A stretch of DNA of 64,000 bases from Natronospirillum sp965602035 (GCA_965602035.1 OZ271919.1:1736001-1800000); one strand, 5' to 3'. Counted from the stretch's first letter, positions 52,874-62,231 are shown. The notes: generated from the sequence alone by a model not told the origin. A program made the numbers and translations.

Positions 52874-55447
52874 TCATTCCTGCCAGGGCACAGCGCCGGG
52901 CGGCATTGTTCGCGCCTCCTGGTAGTCTTCCTGCCACCGCTCGCCGATTTCAAACACCGTCATCTGGCGCGCTGCGGTATCAAACAGCCATTCATTCACG
53001 AAAAAGGCCCAGCCGTCGCTGCTGGTGCCCTCAAGCACCTGTGCCCGGAGCGTGCGCCCATTGAAGTGCCGGCGGCCAGCGGTAATGTCGTTCCAGTGAT
53101 AGTTTGCCAACGTCGGCATAGACTGAGCCGATTCACGCAACAGGTTTGCGCGCCACCGGGAGCTGCTGTCGAAGCGTTCAGATTCCAGTTCCGGCACAGC
53201 AGATTCAAGCTGGCGCCAGAATGCCTGACCGTAAAGGCCCAGCCGGCCCGGATCCTGCTCATTGCTGCTCAACTGAAGACGCAGACCCGGGTATCCCAAC
53301 GGTGACTCCATGGAGATCGCCAGCTCCCCGGCAAAGGCTTCCGAGCGCACGGCCGCAGTAAGCCGCTCCTGTACCCACGGCAGTGTCCACGCGGCCAGCG
53401 TTTCGGTACGCAGCGTATGCTGCGGCAACTGGATGAAACGGGTTACCACAGATCGATCATCTTCCGGCCTGAGCTCAATGACCTGGTGCTCTGCCGCCAG
53501 CCGGAACGGATCCGCAGGAGGGTCAGGCTGTTCCGCCACCGCGTCAGGTCGCTCATCCTGCCACCAGTCGGCAAACTGTCGCGCGGAGTTGGCATCAACC
53601 CGGCCCATTAGCAATACAGTCACCGGCAGTGTGTCCAGGCGTTCCGGCACCGGCGGCGGCGCAATATCGGCCCGGTCACGCATCAGGCGAACATCAGCCC
53701 GTGTCTCCGGCCGCGGCGCCGACCGTTCGATACGAGCGTCAGGAAACGCCTGAAAAAGCTGATAAAGCCAGGTTTCAACATCCGGCCAGCGGGCCGTGAA
53801 CTGCCAGACCATACCCTGTTCATCGGCCGTCACGCTATGTCCGACCGCCGGTGTCTGCGCGAGTTGCCCTGCCCAGAGTGTTTCCTCGGACCAGCCCGGG
53901 CCCTGTGTTTCGGCCCAGCGTTGCCAACGCGCCTGCTCCCGGCGGTCATACCCGACAGGCCAGTGCAGTCGTACATGAGCGGACACGAGCTGACTGCCGA
54001 ATCGATTGTCCTGATAGTGCCAGAGTGTCAGGCGGTCATCTGCCACCAGTTGCTGCGGTTGCCAACCCAACAGCTCGTAATCATTCGGCTCCAGATCGGC
54101 CTCAACGGTTACCGGATCGCGATTGTCGAGCGGCAGCCCCAGCGCCAGCGCCCGGTCTGGCGTCAGTTCCGGCAGCGGCTCGATCCGGGGCTCCGCATCT
54201 TCAGCCCCGGCGTGATGCAATATGGTGACGGCGCCCAGATCCGGGAGCAGGCGGGGCGATAATCGCAGATCGGTAGCAATCTCTACCCCGTCAGCACGGG
54301 CAAGTTCGTTCGACGTCGGTTCGACAGGCAGTGTTACCTGTGCCAGAAAACGATTCAGTGTCGCCCCGATCACCGCCAGATCGTCGTTCGTGAGTTCCGA
54401 GCCGTAAAGATTCACCACCAGTGCGTCGTCGGTCCGGTACGCCCGAAGCTCATTGGCCAGACCATCTGAAACCAGTCGGCGCGCCGGGCTCTGCTCATAG
54501 GGCGTGTTGAGCCATTGCACAAGCCGGTCGGCATCATCCCGGTCGGCTGCTTCGAGTCTCCACGGGTAGAGAAACCGCAATTCGGGCACAGCGTCCTCCG
54601 GATCCACCGAATGACGCAATTCGGTTACCGGCAGTCTGATCAGGCGGCCGTCTCCCCACTGCCATTTGACTGAACCGGTCGAGTTGTCGCCACTCTCACC
54701 CGAGAGTTCGGAAAAGGCGTCCCGCCCCAGAGCTTCGAGCGCGTTCAGCGACTCCGGCGCCCTCAGACTCACCGCCATCCGACCGGGCACCAACCGCTCT
54801 GCCGCATATCGTGTCAGTTCCCGCGCAACCCCCGTATTATTGAGACCGGGCCAGATCGGCTCAACGTCCGCACTGTCGCCGGTCTGCACACCCAGCTCAG
54901 CGCTCAGCGCCATCCATTCCGTAGCCGTGAGCCGCTCGAGCCCTCCCTGATAATGCGCGAGCCGTGACCGTTCAACCGCGATACCATCCAACGGCCAGGC
55001 AGGGTTGGCCAGCAGTTGCCCGAAATGCCGCACTTCCTGGTCGAATACCGGGGCACTCGTCTCATAGTGCACGGCCGTGTGATAGCGATCAGTCCGCACG
55101 ACCACGCGCCCGTCCGGATCCCGCTGCGCCCGGGTCCGCAAATGGCGCACGCCGGTCGGCGTATCGCCGTAGAGAAGCACATGTGTGGTCAGTTCCTGAA
55201 TACCGGGTGCCTGCGCAGGTTCGTGCGCCACCCCCTGCTCCCATGTCCAGTCAAGGCGGGCCGCGGGCGCATCCGGATCGGCAATCAGAGTGAGTTGCAG
55301 GCCGTTGTCGAGGGTGACTTCTCGTGTTTCGACACCGGACAATTCAATATCATCCGGCTGGATGGACCACCACCAGTAGCCGCCGAACAACAGCACCAGG
55401 ATGCCGAAGATGATCAGTAGAGTGTTCAGAAACCAGCGTGTGAGCAC
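52874..55447 (-). CDS. Membrane-anchored M16 peptidase homologue without the zinc motif
   Basis: An 857-residue protein. One N-terminal membrane helix (TLLIIFGILVLLFGGYWWW) is followed by a large periplasmic part with the M16 (pitrilysin/insulinase) domain pattern: VTLDNGLQLTLIADPDAPAA, then WEQGVAHEPAQAPGIQELTTH. Where active enzymes have HxxEH this one reads ExxTH at residues 85-89, so two zinc/catalytic residues are lost. Inactive M16 subunits are known in other two-partner proteases. An interaction or chaperone role is likely; it is not expected to cut by itself. Confidence 0.78.
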   Translation of the reverse strand: MLTRWFLNTLLIIFGILVLLFGGYWWWSIQPDDIELSGVETREVTLDNGLQLTLIADPDAPAARLDWTWEQGVAHEPAQAPGIQELTTHVLLYGDTPTGVRHLRTRAQRDPDGRVVVRTDRYHTAVHYETSAPVFDQEVRHFGQLLANPAWPLDGIAVERSRLAHYQGGLERLTATEWMALSAELGVQTGDSADVEPIWPGLNNTGVARELTRYAAERLVPGRMAVSLRAPESLNALEALGRDAFSELSGESGDNSTGSVKWQWGDGRLIRLPVTELRHSVDPEDAVPELRFLYPWRLEAADRDDADRLVQWLNTPYEQSPARRLVSDGLANELRAYRTDDALVVNLYGSELTNDDLAVIGATLNRFLAQVTLPVEPTSNELARADGVEIATDLRLSPRLLPDLGAVTILHHAGAEDAEPRIEPLPELTPDRALALGLPLDNRDPVTVEADLEPNDYELLGWQPQQLVADDRLTLWHYQDNRFGSQLVSAHVRLHWPVGYDRREQARWQRWAETQGPGWSEETLWAGQLAQTPAVGHSVTADEQGMVWQFTARWPDVETWLYQLFQAFPDARIERSAPRPETRADVRLMRDRADIAPPPVPERLDTLPVTVLLMGRVDANSARQFADWWQDERPDAVAEQPDPPADPFRLAAEHQVIELRPEDDRSVVTRFIQLPQHTLRTETLAAWTLPWVQERLTAAVRSEAFAGELAISMESPLGYPGLRLQLSSNEQDPGRLGLYGQAFWRQLESAVPELESERFDSSSRWRANLLRESAQSMPTLANYHWNDITAGRRHFNGRTLRAQVLEGTSSDGWAFFVNEWLFDTAARQMTVFEIGERWQEDYQEARTMPPGAVPWQE

Positions 55448-55540
55448 AATGAACTCCGATTAGCGAGGCGCACCCCAGGGCCGATACCGCGGCAGTATAT
55501 CACCGCTGGTTCGGCCGGTTAATTCGTCCTGCAGAACCGA

Positions 55541-57229
55541 TCAGGCAACCCGCCGAACGCGGGCTTCCCAGGGCCGCATACGGTCTGCGGAAACCGCTCG
55601 GCCCGGCAGATTTGTCCAGTCCCATTCGCCCGACAGGTCTTCGTTCGTCTCGGGTAACAGCACTGATTGGTCAGACAGGTTGGTAAGTACCTGCCAACGG
55701 CCGCCGCCCGTCCGTTCATCCACCGCGGTAAAGGCAACCAGTTCCTCATGGTCCGGCCATAGCCAGGTCAACCGGGCCCAGGCCAGCCCGGCATTTGACT
55801 TGCGGTATTCAATCAGTTGGCGATACCCGTGCCAAACGGAATTGCGGCGGGCCCGGGCCTCGGCCACATTGATCTGCGGGTAGTTCGGATTCAACGGAAT
55901 CCAGGGTGTGCCGGACGTGAAGCCGGCCTGCGGTGCATCCGACCACTGCATCGGTGTGCGGGCATTGTCCCTGCTTTTCACATGCAGCAATGGCATCAGC
56001 TCGGCAGGGTCACGACCCTGGGCCACCTGCTCATGGTACCAATTCAGGGATTCAAGATCGCGGTAGTCCTCGAGTCGACCCGCAAAATTGGTCATACCGA
56101 TTTCGTCCCCCTGGTAAATGTAGGGGGTCCCCGGCAGGGTCAGTAGCAGCGTTGCCAGCGCCAGCGCAGAGGTTTCCCGCACCGACTCCTCATCATTGCC
56201 GAATCGTGAAACTGTGCGAGGCTGGTCGTGATTGGTCCAGAACTGGGAATTCCAGCCGATATCGTAAAGCCCTTCGTTCCACCGGCCGAGGATCTGCTTG
56301 AGCTCGGCACGAGACCAGTCGGCACGGTGATCCCACTTACCGCCCGAGCCGTTGTCGAGCCCCATATGCTCCATCTGGAAAATCATGTCGAGCTCACCGC
56401 GATCCCGTCCCACCAGCTTACGGCCATCCTCAAGGGACACGCTGACACATTCACCCACGGTCATGACATCCCGGCCCGCCAGCGTTTTACGATTCAGTTC
56501 GCGCAGGAACTCATGCAGGCGGGGGCCGTTGTTGAAGTATTGCCCGCCCCAGGCTAACTGGCCCGGTGGCACATCCGGCACGGAGGGCAACCCGGGCACC
56601 TTGGAGATCAGGTTGATCACATCCATCCGGAAGCCATCGATACCCAGATCGAACCAGCGGTTCATCATGTCGTATATGGCGTCACGCACCGGGGGGTGTT
56701 CCCAGTTAAGGTCCGGTTGCTTGCGGGAAAACAGATGCAGGTAGTACTGGCCTGTAGCAGAATCCTTCTCCCAGGTCGGGCCGGAAAAAAAGGAAACCCA
56801 GTTGTTCGGCGGCAGTTCCCCGTGCGGGTCGCTCTGGCCATCTCGCCAGATATAGAAATCCCGGTAGGGGTTATCCGGGCTTTGACGGGATTCGACAAAC
56901 CACGGGTGCTCATCCGATGTGTGATTGACCACGAGATCCATTATCAGGCGAATGCCACGTTCATGCAGGCCATTCAGAAGCTCTTCGAAGTCGGCCATAG
57001 TGCCGAATTCAGCCATTATGGCTTCGTAGTCGCTGATGTCGTACCCGTTGTCGTCGTTCGGAGAGGCGTAGACCGGGTTCAGCCACACGATGGTGATACC
57101 GAGGTCGGCCAGGTAATCCAACTGACTGATGATTCCCCTCAGATCACCAATGCCGTCTCCGTTGCTGTCCATAAAGCTGCGCGGGTATATCTGATAGACA
57201 ATCCCTTCCTTCCACCACTGTCCTTGCAT
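55541..57229 (-). CDS. GH13 oligo-1,6-glucosidase/alpha-glucosidase
   Basis: A 562-residue family GH13 enzyme that hydrolyses alpha-glucosidic bonds of small oligosaccharides in the cytosol. Motifs: DLRGIISQLDYLADLGITIV, DLVVNHTSDEHPWF, the catalytic nucleophile Asp in GFRMDVINLI, acid/base Glu in VMTVGECVSV, and NHDQPRTVSRFG. The MDVINLI version is typical of oligo-1,6-glucosidase and sucrose isomerase-type enzymes. It follows folK on the same strand (50-base gap). Confidence 0.9.
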   Translation of the reverse strand: MQGQWWKEGIVYQIYPRSFMDSNGDGIGDLRGIISQLDYLADLGITIVWLNPVYASPNDDNGYDISDYEAIMAEFGTMADFEELLNGLHERGIRLIMDLVVNHTSDEHPWFVESRQSPDNPYRDFYIWRDGQSDPHGELPPNNWVSFFSGPTWEKDSATGQYYLHLFSRKQPDLNWEHPPVRDAIYDMMNRWFDLGIDGFRMDVINLISKVPGLPSVPDVPPGQLAWGGQYFNNGPRLHEFLRELNRKTLAGRDVMTVGECVSVSLEDGRKLVGRDRGELDMIFQMEHMGLDNGSGGKWDHRADWSRAELKQILGRWNEGLYDIGWNSQFWTNHDQPRTVSRFGNDEESVRETSALALATLLLTLPGTPYIYQGDEIGMTNFAGRLEDYRDLESLNWYHEQVAQGRDPAELMPLLHVKSRDNARTPMQWSDAPQAGFTSGTPWIPLNPNYPQINVAEARARRNSVWHGYRQLIEYRKSNAGLAWARLTWLWPDHEELVAFTAVDERTGGGRWQVLTNLSDQSVLLPETNEDLSGEWDWTNLPGRAVSADRMRPWEARVRRVA

Positions 57230-57278
57230 GCCGGGTGTCCCCTGTTGTCCGATTGGTAAGTCGTCGACAATAACGGAG

Positions 57279-57770
57279 TCAGGGCTGCAATTGAACCGGC
57301 ATCAGGAGTTGCCCGCCGGCATCGAAATCGTTCCAGAGTTCCTGCCAGGTCATGGCGTGGCCCGGTACGGCTTCATCGGGTCGAAGATCCGCCAGTGGCT
57401 TGAGCACGAAGGCATGCTTCCATACTTCATCCCGGGGCAGTGACACCCCCTCGTGCACACCGTACAGGGAGCCGTAGGTGAGCACGTCGATATCCAGCGT
57501 TCGGCTTGAAAAGCGAGGCTGAGAGCGATCTCGACCGCAGTCATCTTCAATGCGTTTCAGGCAATCATTCAATTCACTCAGCGGCAGTGCCGTGCGCACG
57601 GCCACGACCAGGTTATAGAAAGCGTCGCCTTCGAAACCGACCGCCTTGCTCTCGTAGACGGGCGACAAGTCGATGTCGCCGAAAAGATCCCGCAGTGCAT
57701 CGAGGGCGGCGGTCAGGTGAAAATCGCGGTCAATATTCGAACCCAGACTCAGTAATACTTCCTGTGTCAT
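57279..57770 (-). CDS. folK: 2-amino-4-hydroxy-6-hydroxymethyldihydropteridine pyrophosphokinase
   Basis: HPPK of the folate pathway, 163 residues. It transfers pyrophosphate from ATP to the pterin made by FolB. Landmarks: LLSLGSNIDRDF, VYESKAVGFEGDAFYNLVVA, and the signature RFSSRTLDIDVL with its two Mg-binding Asp. ATG 57770 is chosen, with AGGTGG 5 bases upstream; a GTG at 57779 would add three residues. It starts 9 bases after folB. Confidence 0.93.
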   Translation of the reverse strand: MTQEVLLSLGSNIDRDFHLTAALDALRDLFGDIDLSPVYESKAVGFEGDAFYNLVVAVRTALPLSELNDCLKRIEDDCGRDRSQPRFSSRTLDIDVLTYGSLYGVHEGVSLPRDEVWKHAFVLKPLADLRPDEAVPGHAMTWQELWNDFDAGGQLLMPVQLQP

Positions 57771-57779
57771 ATCTTCCAC

Positions 57780-58142
57780 CTATTCTGCGGCGCGGCTCAG
57801 GTGATACTCCGCACCAACCGCACCCGGAATACAGCCGTCCTTGTAGATCGCCAGGTCCACCTGCCGGCAACCGAATTCCCTGAGCACCACACCGCAAAGC
57901 GTTTCGCCGAGAGCTTCGAGCAGGAAGAACTGCGCCTCTGCTGCAGTGTCAACCAGGCGCTGGGCCACCGCCGAATAATCCAGAGTGTCTACCAGTTGAT
58001 CGGACGCACCGGCTCGGCGATGATGGTCCGACAGATGCAGTGTAGCGTCCAGTCGCAGAGTCTGTGGCGCGGTTCGCTCGAATTCATAGACGCCAATCAG
58101 GGTCTCAACGACAAGCTGTCTGATTACCAGGCGATCATTCAT
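57780..58142 (-). CDS. folB: Dihydroneopterin aldolase
   Basis: A 120-residue DHNA that converts dihydroneopterin to hydroxymethyldihydropterin, the substrate of FolK. The pterin-binding Glu is in TLIGVYEFER and the catalytic Lys in LAIYKDGCIPGA. Its ATG overlaps the tsaD stop by 4 bases (ATGA), so tsaD-folB-folK are an operon, an arrangement common in gammaproteobacteria. Confidence 0.92.
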   Translation of the reverse strand: MNDRLVIRQLVVETLIGVYEFERTAPQTLRLDATLHLSDHHRRAGASDQLVDTLDYSAVAQRLVDTAAEAQFFLLEALGETLCGVVLREFGCRQVDLAIYKDGCIPGAVGAEYHLSRAAE

Positions 58143-59203
58143 GACGCCAGGCCTTCTTCTGACTGACTTTTCATTGTGGCACCTGAGATCGGCCCCAGTT
58201 CGGTCAGTGGCCAGCGGGCGCGCAGGCTGACGCCGAGCTCGGCGGAATCGGGCGCGGCCGCGAGACGCTCTGCCCCCGCCAATGCGATCATGGCGCCGTT
58301 ATCAGTGCAAAAAGCCAGTGCCGGGTAATAAACGGCCGCCTGCTCTTTTTCGACCATCGTCTGTAGTGCAGCGCGCAAGGACCGGTTAGCGCTCACGCCA
58401 CCCGCTACCACCAGGCGCCTGCGACCTGTTTCTTTCAGGGCACGGCGACACTTGACGACCAGGGCACGCACTACAGATTCCTCAAAACCCCGGGCCAGAT
58501 TCGCTTTGTCCTGCACCGAAAGTTTGCCCGCCTTTTCCACCGCCTGACGGACAGCCGTTTTGAGTCCACTGAACGAGAAGTCCATTCCCGGTCGGTCAAT
58601 CATGGGCGGGGTGAAGACAAAACGCCCGGCTTCACCCTGCTCGGCGAGCTTTGCCAGCTCCGGTCCTCCCGGGTAAGGCAGGCCCAGCAACTTGGCCGTC
58701 TTGTCAAAGGCTTCTCCGGCAGCATCGTCCAGGGACTCGCCCAGCAACCGGTAAACACCGACCGCTTCGACATCTATCAGCTGTGTATGCCCGCCGGATA
58801 CAAGCAGGGCAACAAAGGGAAACGCCGGGCGGCTTTCTTCGAGCATCGGAGCGAGCAAATGCCCCTCCATATGATGGACCGGCATTGCCGGCACCCCCCA
58901 GGCCCAGGCCAGGCTGCGACCGACCATGGCACCGACCATCAGGGCCCCGATTAACCCGGGTCCGGCCGTGTACGCCACCCCATCCACATCACCGCGCGCC
59001 AGGCCGGCCTCGAGAAACGCCTGGTCAATCAGGGGTATCAGTCGCTGTACATGATCCCGCGACGCCAGCTCTGGGACGACCCCGCCATACCGTGCGTGCA
59101 GGTCAACCTGGCTGAACAACTGATGGCTCAGCAATCCGGCGTCGGTATCATAGATCGCAACGCCCGTTTCATCGCACGAGGATTCAATTCCAAGAACTCG
59201 CAT
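58139..59203 (-). CDS. tsaD: tRNA N6-threonylcarbamoyladenosine transferase subunit
   Basis: Universal TsaD/Kae1/Gcp protein, 354 residues, that with TsaB and TsaE adds threonylcarbamoyl to A37 of ANN-decoding tRNAs. It has the metal-binding HMEGH motif, VLGIESSCDETGVAI at the start, YTAGPGLIGALMVG, and VSGGHTQL. First gene of the minus-strand operon and divergent from rpsU, as usual in related genomes. Confidence 0.96.
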   Translation of the reverse strand: MRVLGIESSCDETGVAIYDTDAGLLSHQLFSQVDLHARYGGVVPELASRDHVQRLIPLIDQAFLEAGLARGDVDGVAYTAGPGLIGALMVGAMVGRSLAWAWGVPAMPVHHMEGHLLAPMLEESRPAFPFVALLVSGGHTQLIDVEAVGVYRLLGESLDDAAGEAFDKTAKLLGLPYPGGPELAKLAEQGEAGRFVFTPPMIDRPGMDFSFSGLKTAVRQAVEKAGKLSVQDKANLARGFEESVVRALVVKCRRALKETGRRRLVVAGGVSANRSLRAALQTMVEKEQAAVYYPALAFCTDNGAMIALAGAERLAAAPDSAELGVSLRARWPLTELGPISGATMKSQSEEGLAS

Positions 59204-59291
59204 GGTGGGAGTAACGCTCCGGCGATCAGGCCACTATTACAGGGGTGGAGAATGATACCGATACCGGGTTCGAATGGCCACCGCACCTGCT

Positions 59292-59320
59292 TTGACTTTG
59301 CTGTGGCCGGGGCGTAAAAT
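59292..59320 (+). promoter_or_regulatory. Sigma-70 promoter of the macromolecular-synthesis operon
   Basis: TTGACT (59292-59297), a 17-base spacer and TAAAAT (59315-59320) are near consensus. The expected start at about 59326-59327 coincides with the left arm of the leader hairpin at 59326. Confidence 0.8.
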
Positions 59321-59325
59321 CGCGC

Positions 59326-59377
59326 CTCCCCGAATGGTAGCCAGAGGCTTTATCAGCCTGCTCCCGGGGAGTTTTTT
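59326..59377 (+). terminator. Attenuator-like hairpin with T-run in the rpsU leader
   Basis: CTCCCCG (59326-59332) pairs with CGGGGAG (59365-59371), enclosing a second hairpin (AGGCT 59345-59349 / AGCCT 59355-59359 region), and is followed directly by six T residues (59372-59377). This is a textbook terminator shape between the promoter and rpsU, 23 bases before its ATG, so it could be an attenuator controlled by a product of the operon such as S21. Confidence 0.6.
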
Positions 59378-59399
59378 CAACACAAAGCAGAGGAAATCA

Positions 59400-59615
59400 A
59401 TGCCACAGGTTAAAGTGAAAGACAACGAACCGTTTGATGTTGCACTGCGCCGGTTCAAACGTTCCTGCGAAAAAGCGGGCATCCTGGCGGACGTGCGTCG
59501 TCGCGAGTTCTATGAAAAGCCCACGTGGGCACGCAAGCGCAAGGCCGCTGCTGCGGTAAAACGCCACGCGAAGAAGCTGCAGCGTGAACAGAAACGCATG
59601 CAGAAGAATTACTGA
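59400..59615 (+). CDS. rpsU: Ribosomal protein S21
   Basis: A 71-residue basic protein identical in layout to bS21: PQVKVKDNEPFDVALRRFKR, then SCEKAGILADVRRREFYEKP and a Lys/Arg-rich tail. ATG 59400 with AGAGGA upstream is used; frames starting earlier are leader sequence. First gene of rpsU-yqeY-dnaG-rpoD. Confidence 0.96.
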   Translation: MPQVKVKDNEPFDVALRRFKRSCEKAGILADVRRREFYEKPTWARKRKAAAAVKRHAKKLQREQKRMQKNY

Positions 59616-59649
59616 TCTGAGCTGACGACAACCGGAAACGTACCTGACC

Positions 59650-60093
59650 ATGTCCATCAAAGCGGCGCTTCAGTCCGCCATGAAAGACGCCATGCGAGCC
59701 CGCGAAAAAGAGCGCCTGGGCACGATTCGCATGATCATGGCTGATATAAAGCGGCGTGAAGTCGACGAACGCGTCGAAATGAACGATGAACAGGTACTGG
59801 CGATTCTCGACAAAATGCAGAAGCAGCGTCGTGAATCCATCGCTCAGTATGAATCTGCTGGTCGGCAGGACCTGGCCGACGTTGAAAAAGCCGAACTGGA
59901 GGTGATTGCCCAGTTTTTACCGGCCGCGCTTTCGCAGGAAGAGTTGCAGGCCCTGATTTCACACGCTATAGATAGCACTGGCGCCTCGTCCATGCGCGAC
60001 ATGGGCAAGGTGATGGCCGAGCTCAAGCCGCAGGTGCAGGGGCGGGCCGACATGAGTGAAATCAGCCGTCTTGTGAAAGCGCAGCTGGATTAG
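59650..60093 (+). CDS. yqeY: GatB/YqeY domain protein
   Basis: A 147-residue helical protein with the YqeY/GatB C-terminal domain: ALQSAMKDAMRAREKERLGT, IRMIMADIKRREVDER, QLPAALSQEEL-type segment (QFLPAALSQEELQ) and DMGKVMAELKPQVQGRADMS. The domain is thought to bind tRNA; the cellular role is not settled. It lies between rpsU and dnaG as in many pseudomonads and relatives. Confidence 0.92.
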   Translation: MSIKAALQSAMKDAMRAREKERLGTIRMIMADIKRREVDERVEMNDEQVLAILDKMQKQRRESIAQYESAGRQDLADVEKAELEVIAQFLPAALSQEELQALISHAIDSTGASSMRDMGKVMAELKPQVQGRADMSEISRLVKAQLD

Positions 60094-60144
60094 CCCCGGG
60101 ACGCTGCTTCTCAGCATCCCACTGACATCTCCGGAGTATGATCC

Positions 60145-62067
60145 ATGGCGGGTCGAATTCCGCAGTCCTTCATTGATGATGTGGTCGAACGGGTCGACAT
60201 CGTGGATGTCGTTGGCCAACGCGTGAAGCTGAAGAAGACCGGGAAAAACTATTCCGGTCTTTGCCCGTTCCACAACGAGAAGACTCCCTCTTTTTCCGTC
60301 AACCCACAGAAGCAATTCTACTACTGCTTCGGCTGCGGTGCCGGCGGTAACAGCCTGAAATTTCTGCTCGAACACGACCGCCTGCCCTTTCCTGAAGCCG
60401 TTGAAGCGCTTGCTCGACTTGCCGGTATGGAGGTGCCCCGGGAACACGACCCAGCGGCTGAAAAACGCCAGCGTGCCGCGAAAGCGGCTCAGGACGTGGT
60501 ACAGGCGGCGGCTGATTTCTATCGGCAGCAATTGCGCGCACACGCCCGCGGTGAGCAGGCTATCGATTATCTGAAATCGCGGGGGCTGACCGGGGTGGTC
60601 GCACAGCGGTTTGGCCTCGGCTATGCGCCTCCGGGGTGGAGCAATCTGCTGGACGCAATGGGCAGGGAAGACCCGGGGCGGCTGCAGCAACTGGTGAGCA
60701 ACGGCCTGGTCATCGCACGCGAGGATGGCCGCGTGTACGATCGGTTCCGCGACCGGATCATGTTTCCGATTCGCGATGCCCGCGGCCGGCCGATTGCCTT
60801 CGGCGGGCGGACCATGGGCGATGGCAAGCCCAAGTACCTGAATTCTCCAGAGACCCCCGTCTTTCAGAAAGGCCGGGAACTCTATGGGCTGTATGAAGCG
60901 CTGCAGGTACGCCAGAAACTGGAGCGCCTGGTGGTCGTTGAGGGGTATATGGATGTTATTGCCCTGCACCAGTTCGGCCTGCCCTGGGCGGTGGCAACGC
61001 TCGGTACGGCTACCTCGACCGAGCACCTCACCAAGATGTTCCGGTCGGTCAGTGAAGTCGTATTCTGCTTTGATGGCGATGATGCCGGCCGCCAGGCGGC
61101 AGTTCGGGCTCTCAACACCGCGCTGACCGAAGCCACCGACGGCCGCACGCTTCGCTTCCTGTTTCTGCCCGAGGGCGAAGACCCGGACACGCTCGTGCGC
61201 TCGATCGGGGCGGACGGGTTCAAGCACCTGATCGCTGAGGCACCGACACTCACCGAATTCATGGTGCAACACTGGCGCGAACAGGTGGATATGTCCACTC
61301 TGGATGGGCGCGCCCGGCTCGTTCATATCGCCCTGCCCCAGTTGGTGCAGCTCCCCGATCAGGGCATGTTGCGCTCGCTCGTCGTGAAGCGCCTCGCCGA
61401 GGAAGCCGGCGTTGAGGTCGACCTGATTCAGCGCCAGATTGCTGCGGCGGAAAAGCCGAAAAACGATCCGCCAGTTGCAGGCGCAAACGCCCCGCCCATG
61501 CCCGAGCCGCCACCGCTGCAGGAAGAGCCCTGGGCAGATGACGAGCCACCGCCACCGGGCGATTTCAACGACCCGCTGCCCGCACCACGTCGGCCGAGAG
61601 CAGGAGACCTGCATCAGACCCGCCAGCCTCCGCCATGGCAGCAGGCAATGGCATTGCTGCTGTGCTGGCCCGCTCTGGCAACGCGGGTCAATCTGGAAAA
61701 CCGGGTGTTCAATAACGGAGACCACAACGAGTGGGTGCGCCGTATGCTACACTGGTTGCAGGAAGACCCGGTCGCCAGCCGCTACGAAGCCATGGACCTG
61801 CTGGCGCCGCATGGGTTCACAGAATTGCTCCGGGCGCTGTCGCGCACAGAATTCTTTGCCATTCTGACCCGAGATGGTGACCAACCGGGCGGTGCGCACG
61901 AGAAGCAGTTGCAGCGCCTGTTGCACAACCTGACGCATGAGCCATCAGCGCAGGAAGAATACCAGGCACTGCGTCGGCTCTGGCTGGAAAACCGCCACAG
62001 CATGACGGGCGAACAAAAACAGCGGTACCTCGCACTCTTGAAACTGGGCAAGTCCAACCCAATCTGA
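60145..62067 (+). CDS. dnaG: DNA primase
   Basis: A 640-residue primase that makes RNA primers for replication. N-terminal CHC2 zinc finger: CPFHNEKTPSF with YYCFGCGAGG. The Toprim domain is marked by VVVEGYMDVIALHQFG and CFDGDDAGRQAA. After about residue 430 a Pro/Glu-rich linker leads to the C-terminal helicase-binding domain. Length is a little above the E. coli enzyme because of that linker. Confidence 0.96.
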   Translation: MAGRIPQSFIDDVVERVDIVDVVGQRVKLKKTGKNYSGLCPFHNEKTPSFSVNPQKQFYYCFGCGAGGNSLKFLLEHDRLPFPEAVEALARLAGMEVPREHDPAAEKRQRAAKAAQDVVQAAADFYRQQLRAHARGEQAIDYLKSRGLTGVVAQRFGLGYAPPGWSNLLDAMGREDPGRLQQLVSNGLVIAREDGRVYDRFRDRIMFPIRDARGRPIAFGGRTMGDGKPKYLNSPETPVFQKGRELYGLYEALQVRQKLERLVVVEGYMDVIALHQFGLPWAVATLGTATSTEHLTKMFRSVSEVVFCFDGDDAGRQAAVRALNTALTEATDGRTLRFLFLPEGEDPDTLVRSIGADGFKHLIAEAPTLTEFMVQHWREQVDMSTLDGRARLVHIALPQLVQLPDQGMLRSLVVKRLAEEAGVEVDLIQRQIAAAEKPKNDPPVAGANAPPMPEPPPLQEEPWADDEPPPPGDFNDPLPAPRRPRAGDLHQTRQPPPWQQAMALLLCWPALATRVNLENRVFNNGDHNEWVRRMLHWLQEDPVASRYEAMDLLAPHGFTELLRALSRTEFFAILTRDGDQPGGAHEKQLQRLLHNLTHEPSAQEEYQALRRLWLENRHSMTGEQKQRYLALLKLGKSNPI

Positions 62068-62198
62068 AAGGGTCCGGGAGAATAGAGTGGAAAGCTGCTT
62101 TTTCACACGGCCACGGACTCTTGCCGGGGACGGAAATCCGGAAAAATCAGTGTAACAGGTAGCGCCAACGAGGGAGTTTGCGCTATACTATTGCGCCT

Positions 62199-62231
62199 TT
62201 TTTCAGCCGGACCGGGATACAGGCTGAAAAA
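62199..62231 (+). promoter_or_regulatory. 10-bp inverted repeat in the rpoD leader
   Basis: TTTTTCAGCC (62199-62208) and GGCTGAAAAA (62222-62231) are exact complements with a 13-base loop, 39 bases before rpoD. In RNA this forms a stable A/U-capped hairpin that could end dnaG transcripts or shape rpoD translation. A TATACT (62184-62189) lies just upstream, but no good -35 was found. Confidence 0.5.

Noticed and set aside
59959..61725. 588-codon antisense open frame opposite yqeY and dnaG
   Set aside because: dnaG is certain on the other strand and the antisense protein has no domain pattern or ribosome-binding site.
62184..62189. TATACT as -10 of an internal rpoD promoter
   Set aside because: No acceptable -35 at 16-18 bases and no extended -10; left as a remark only.
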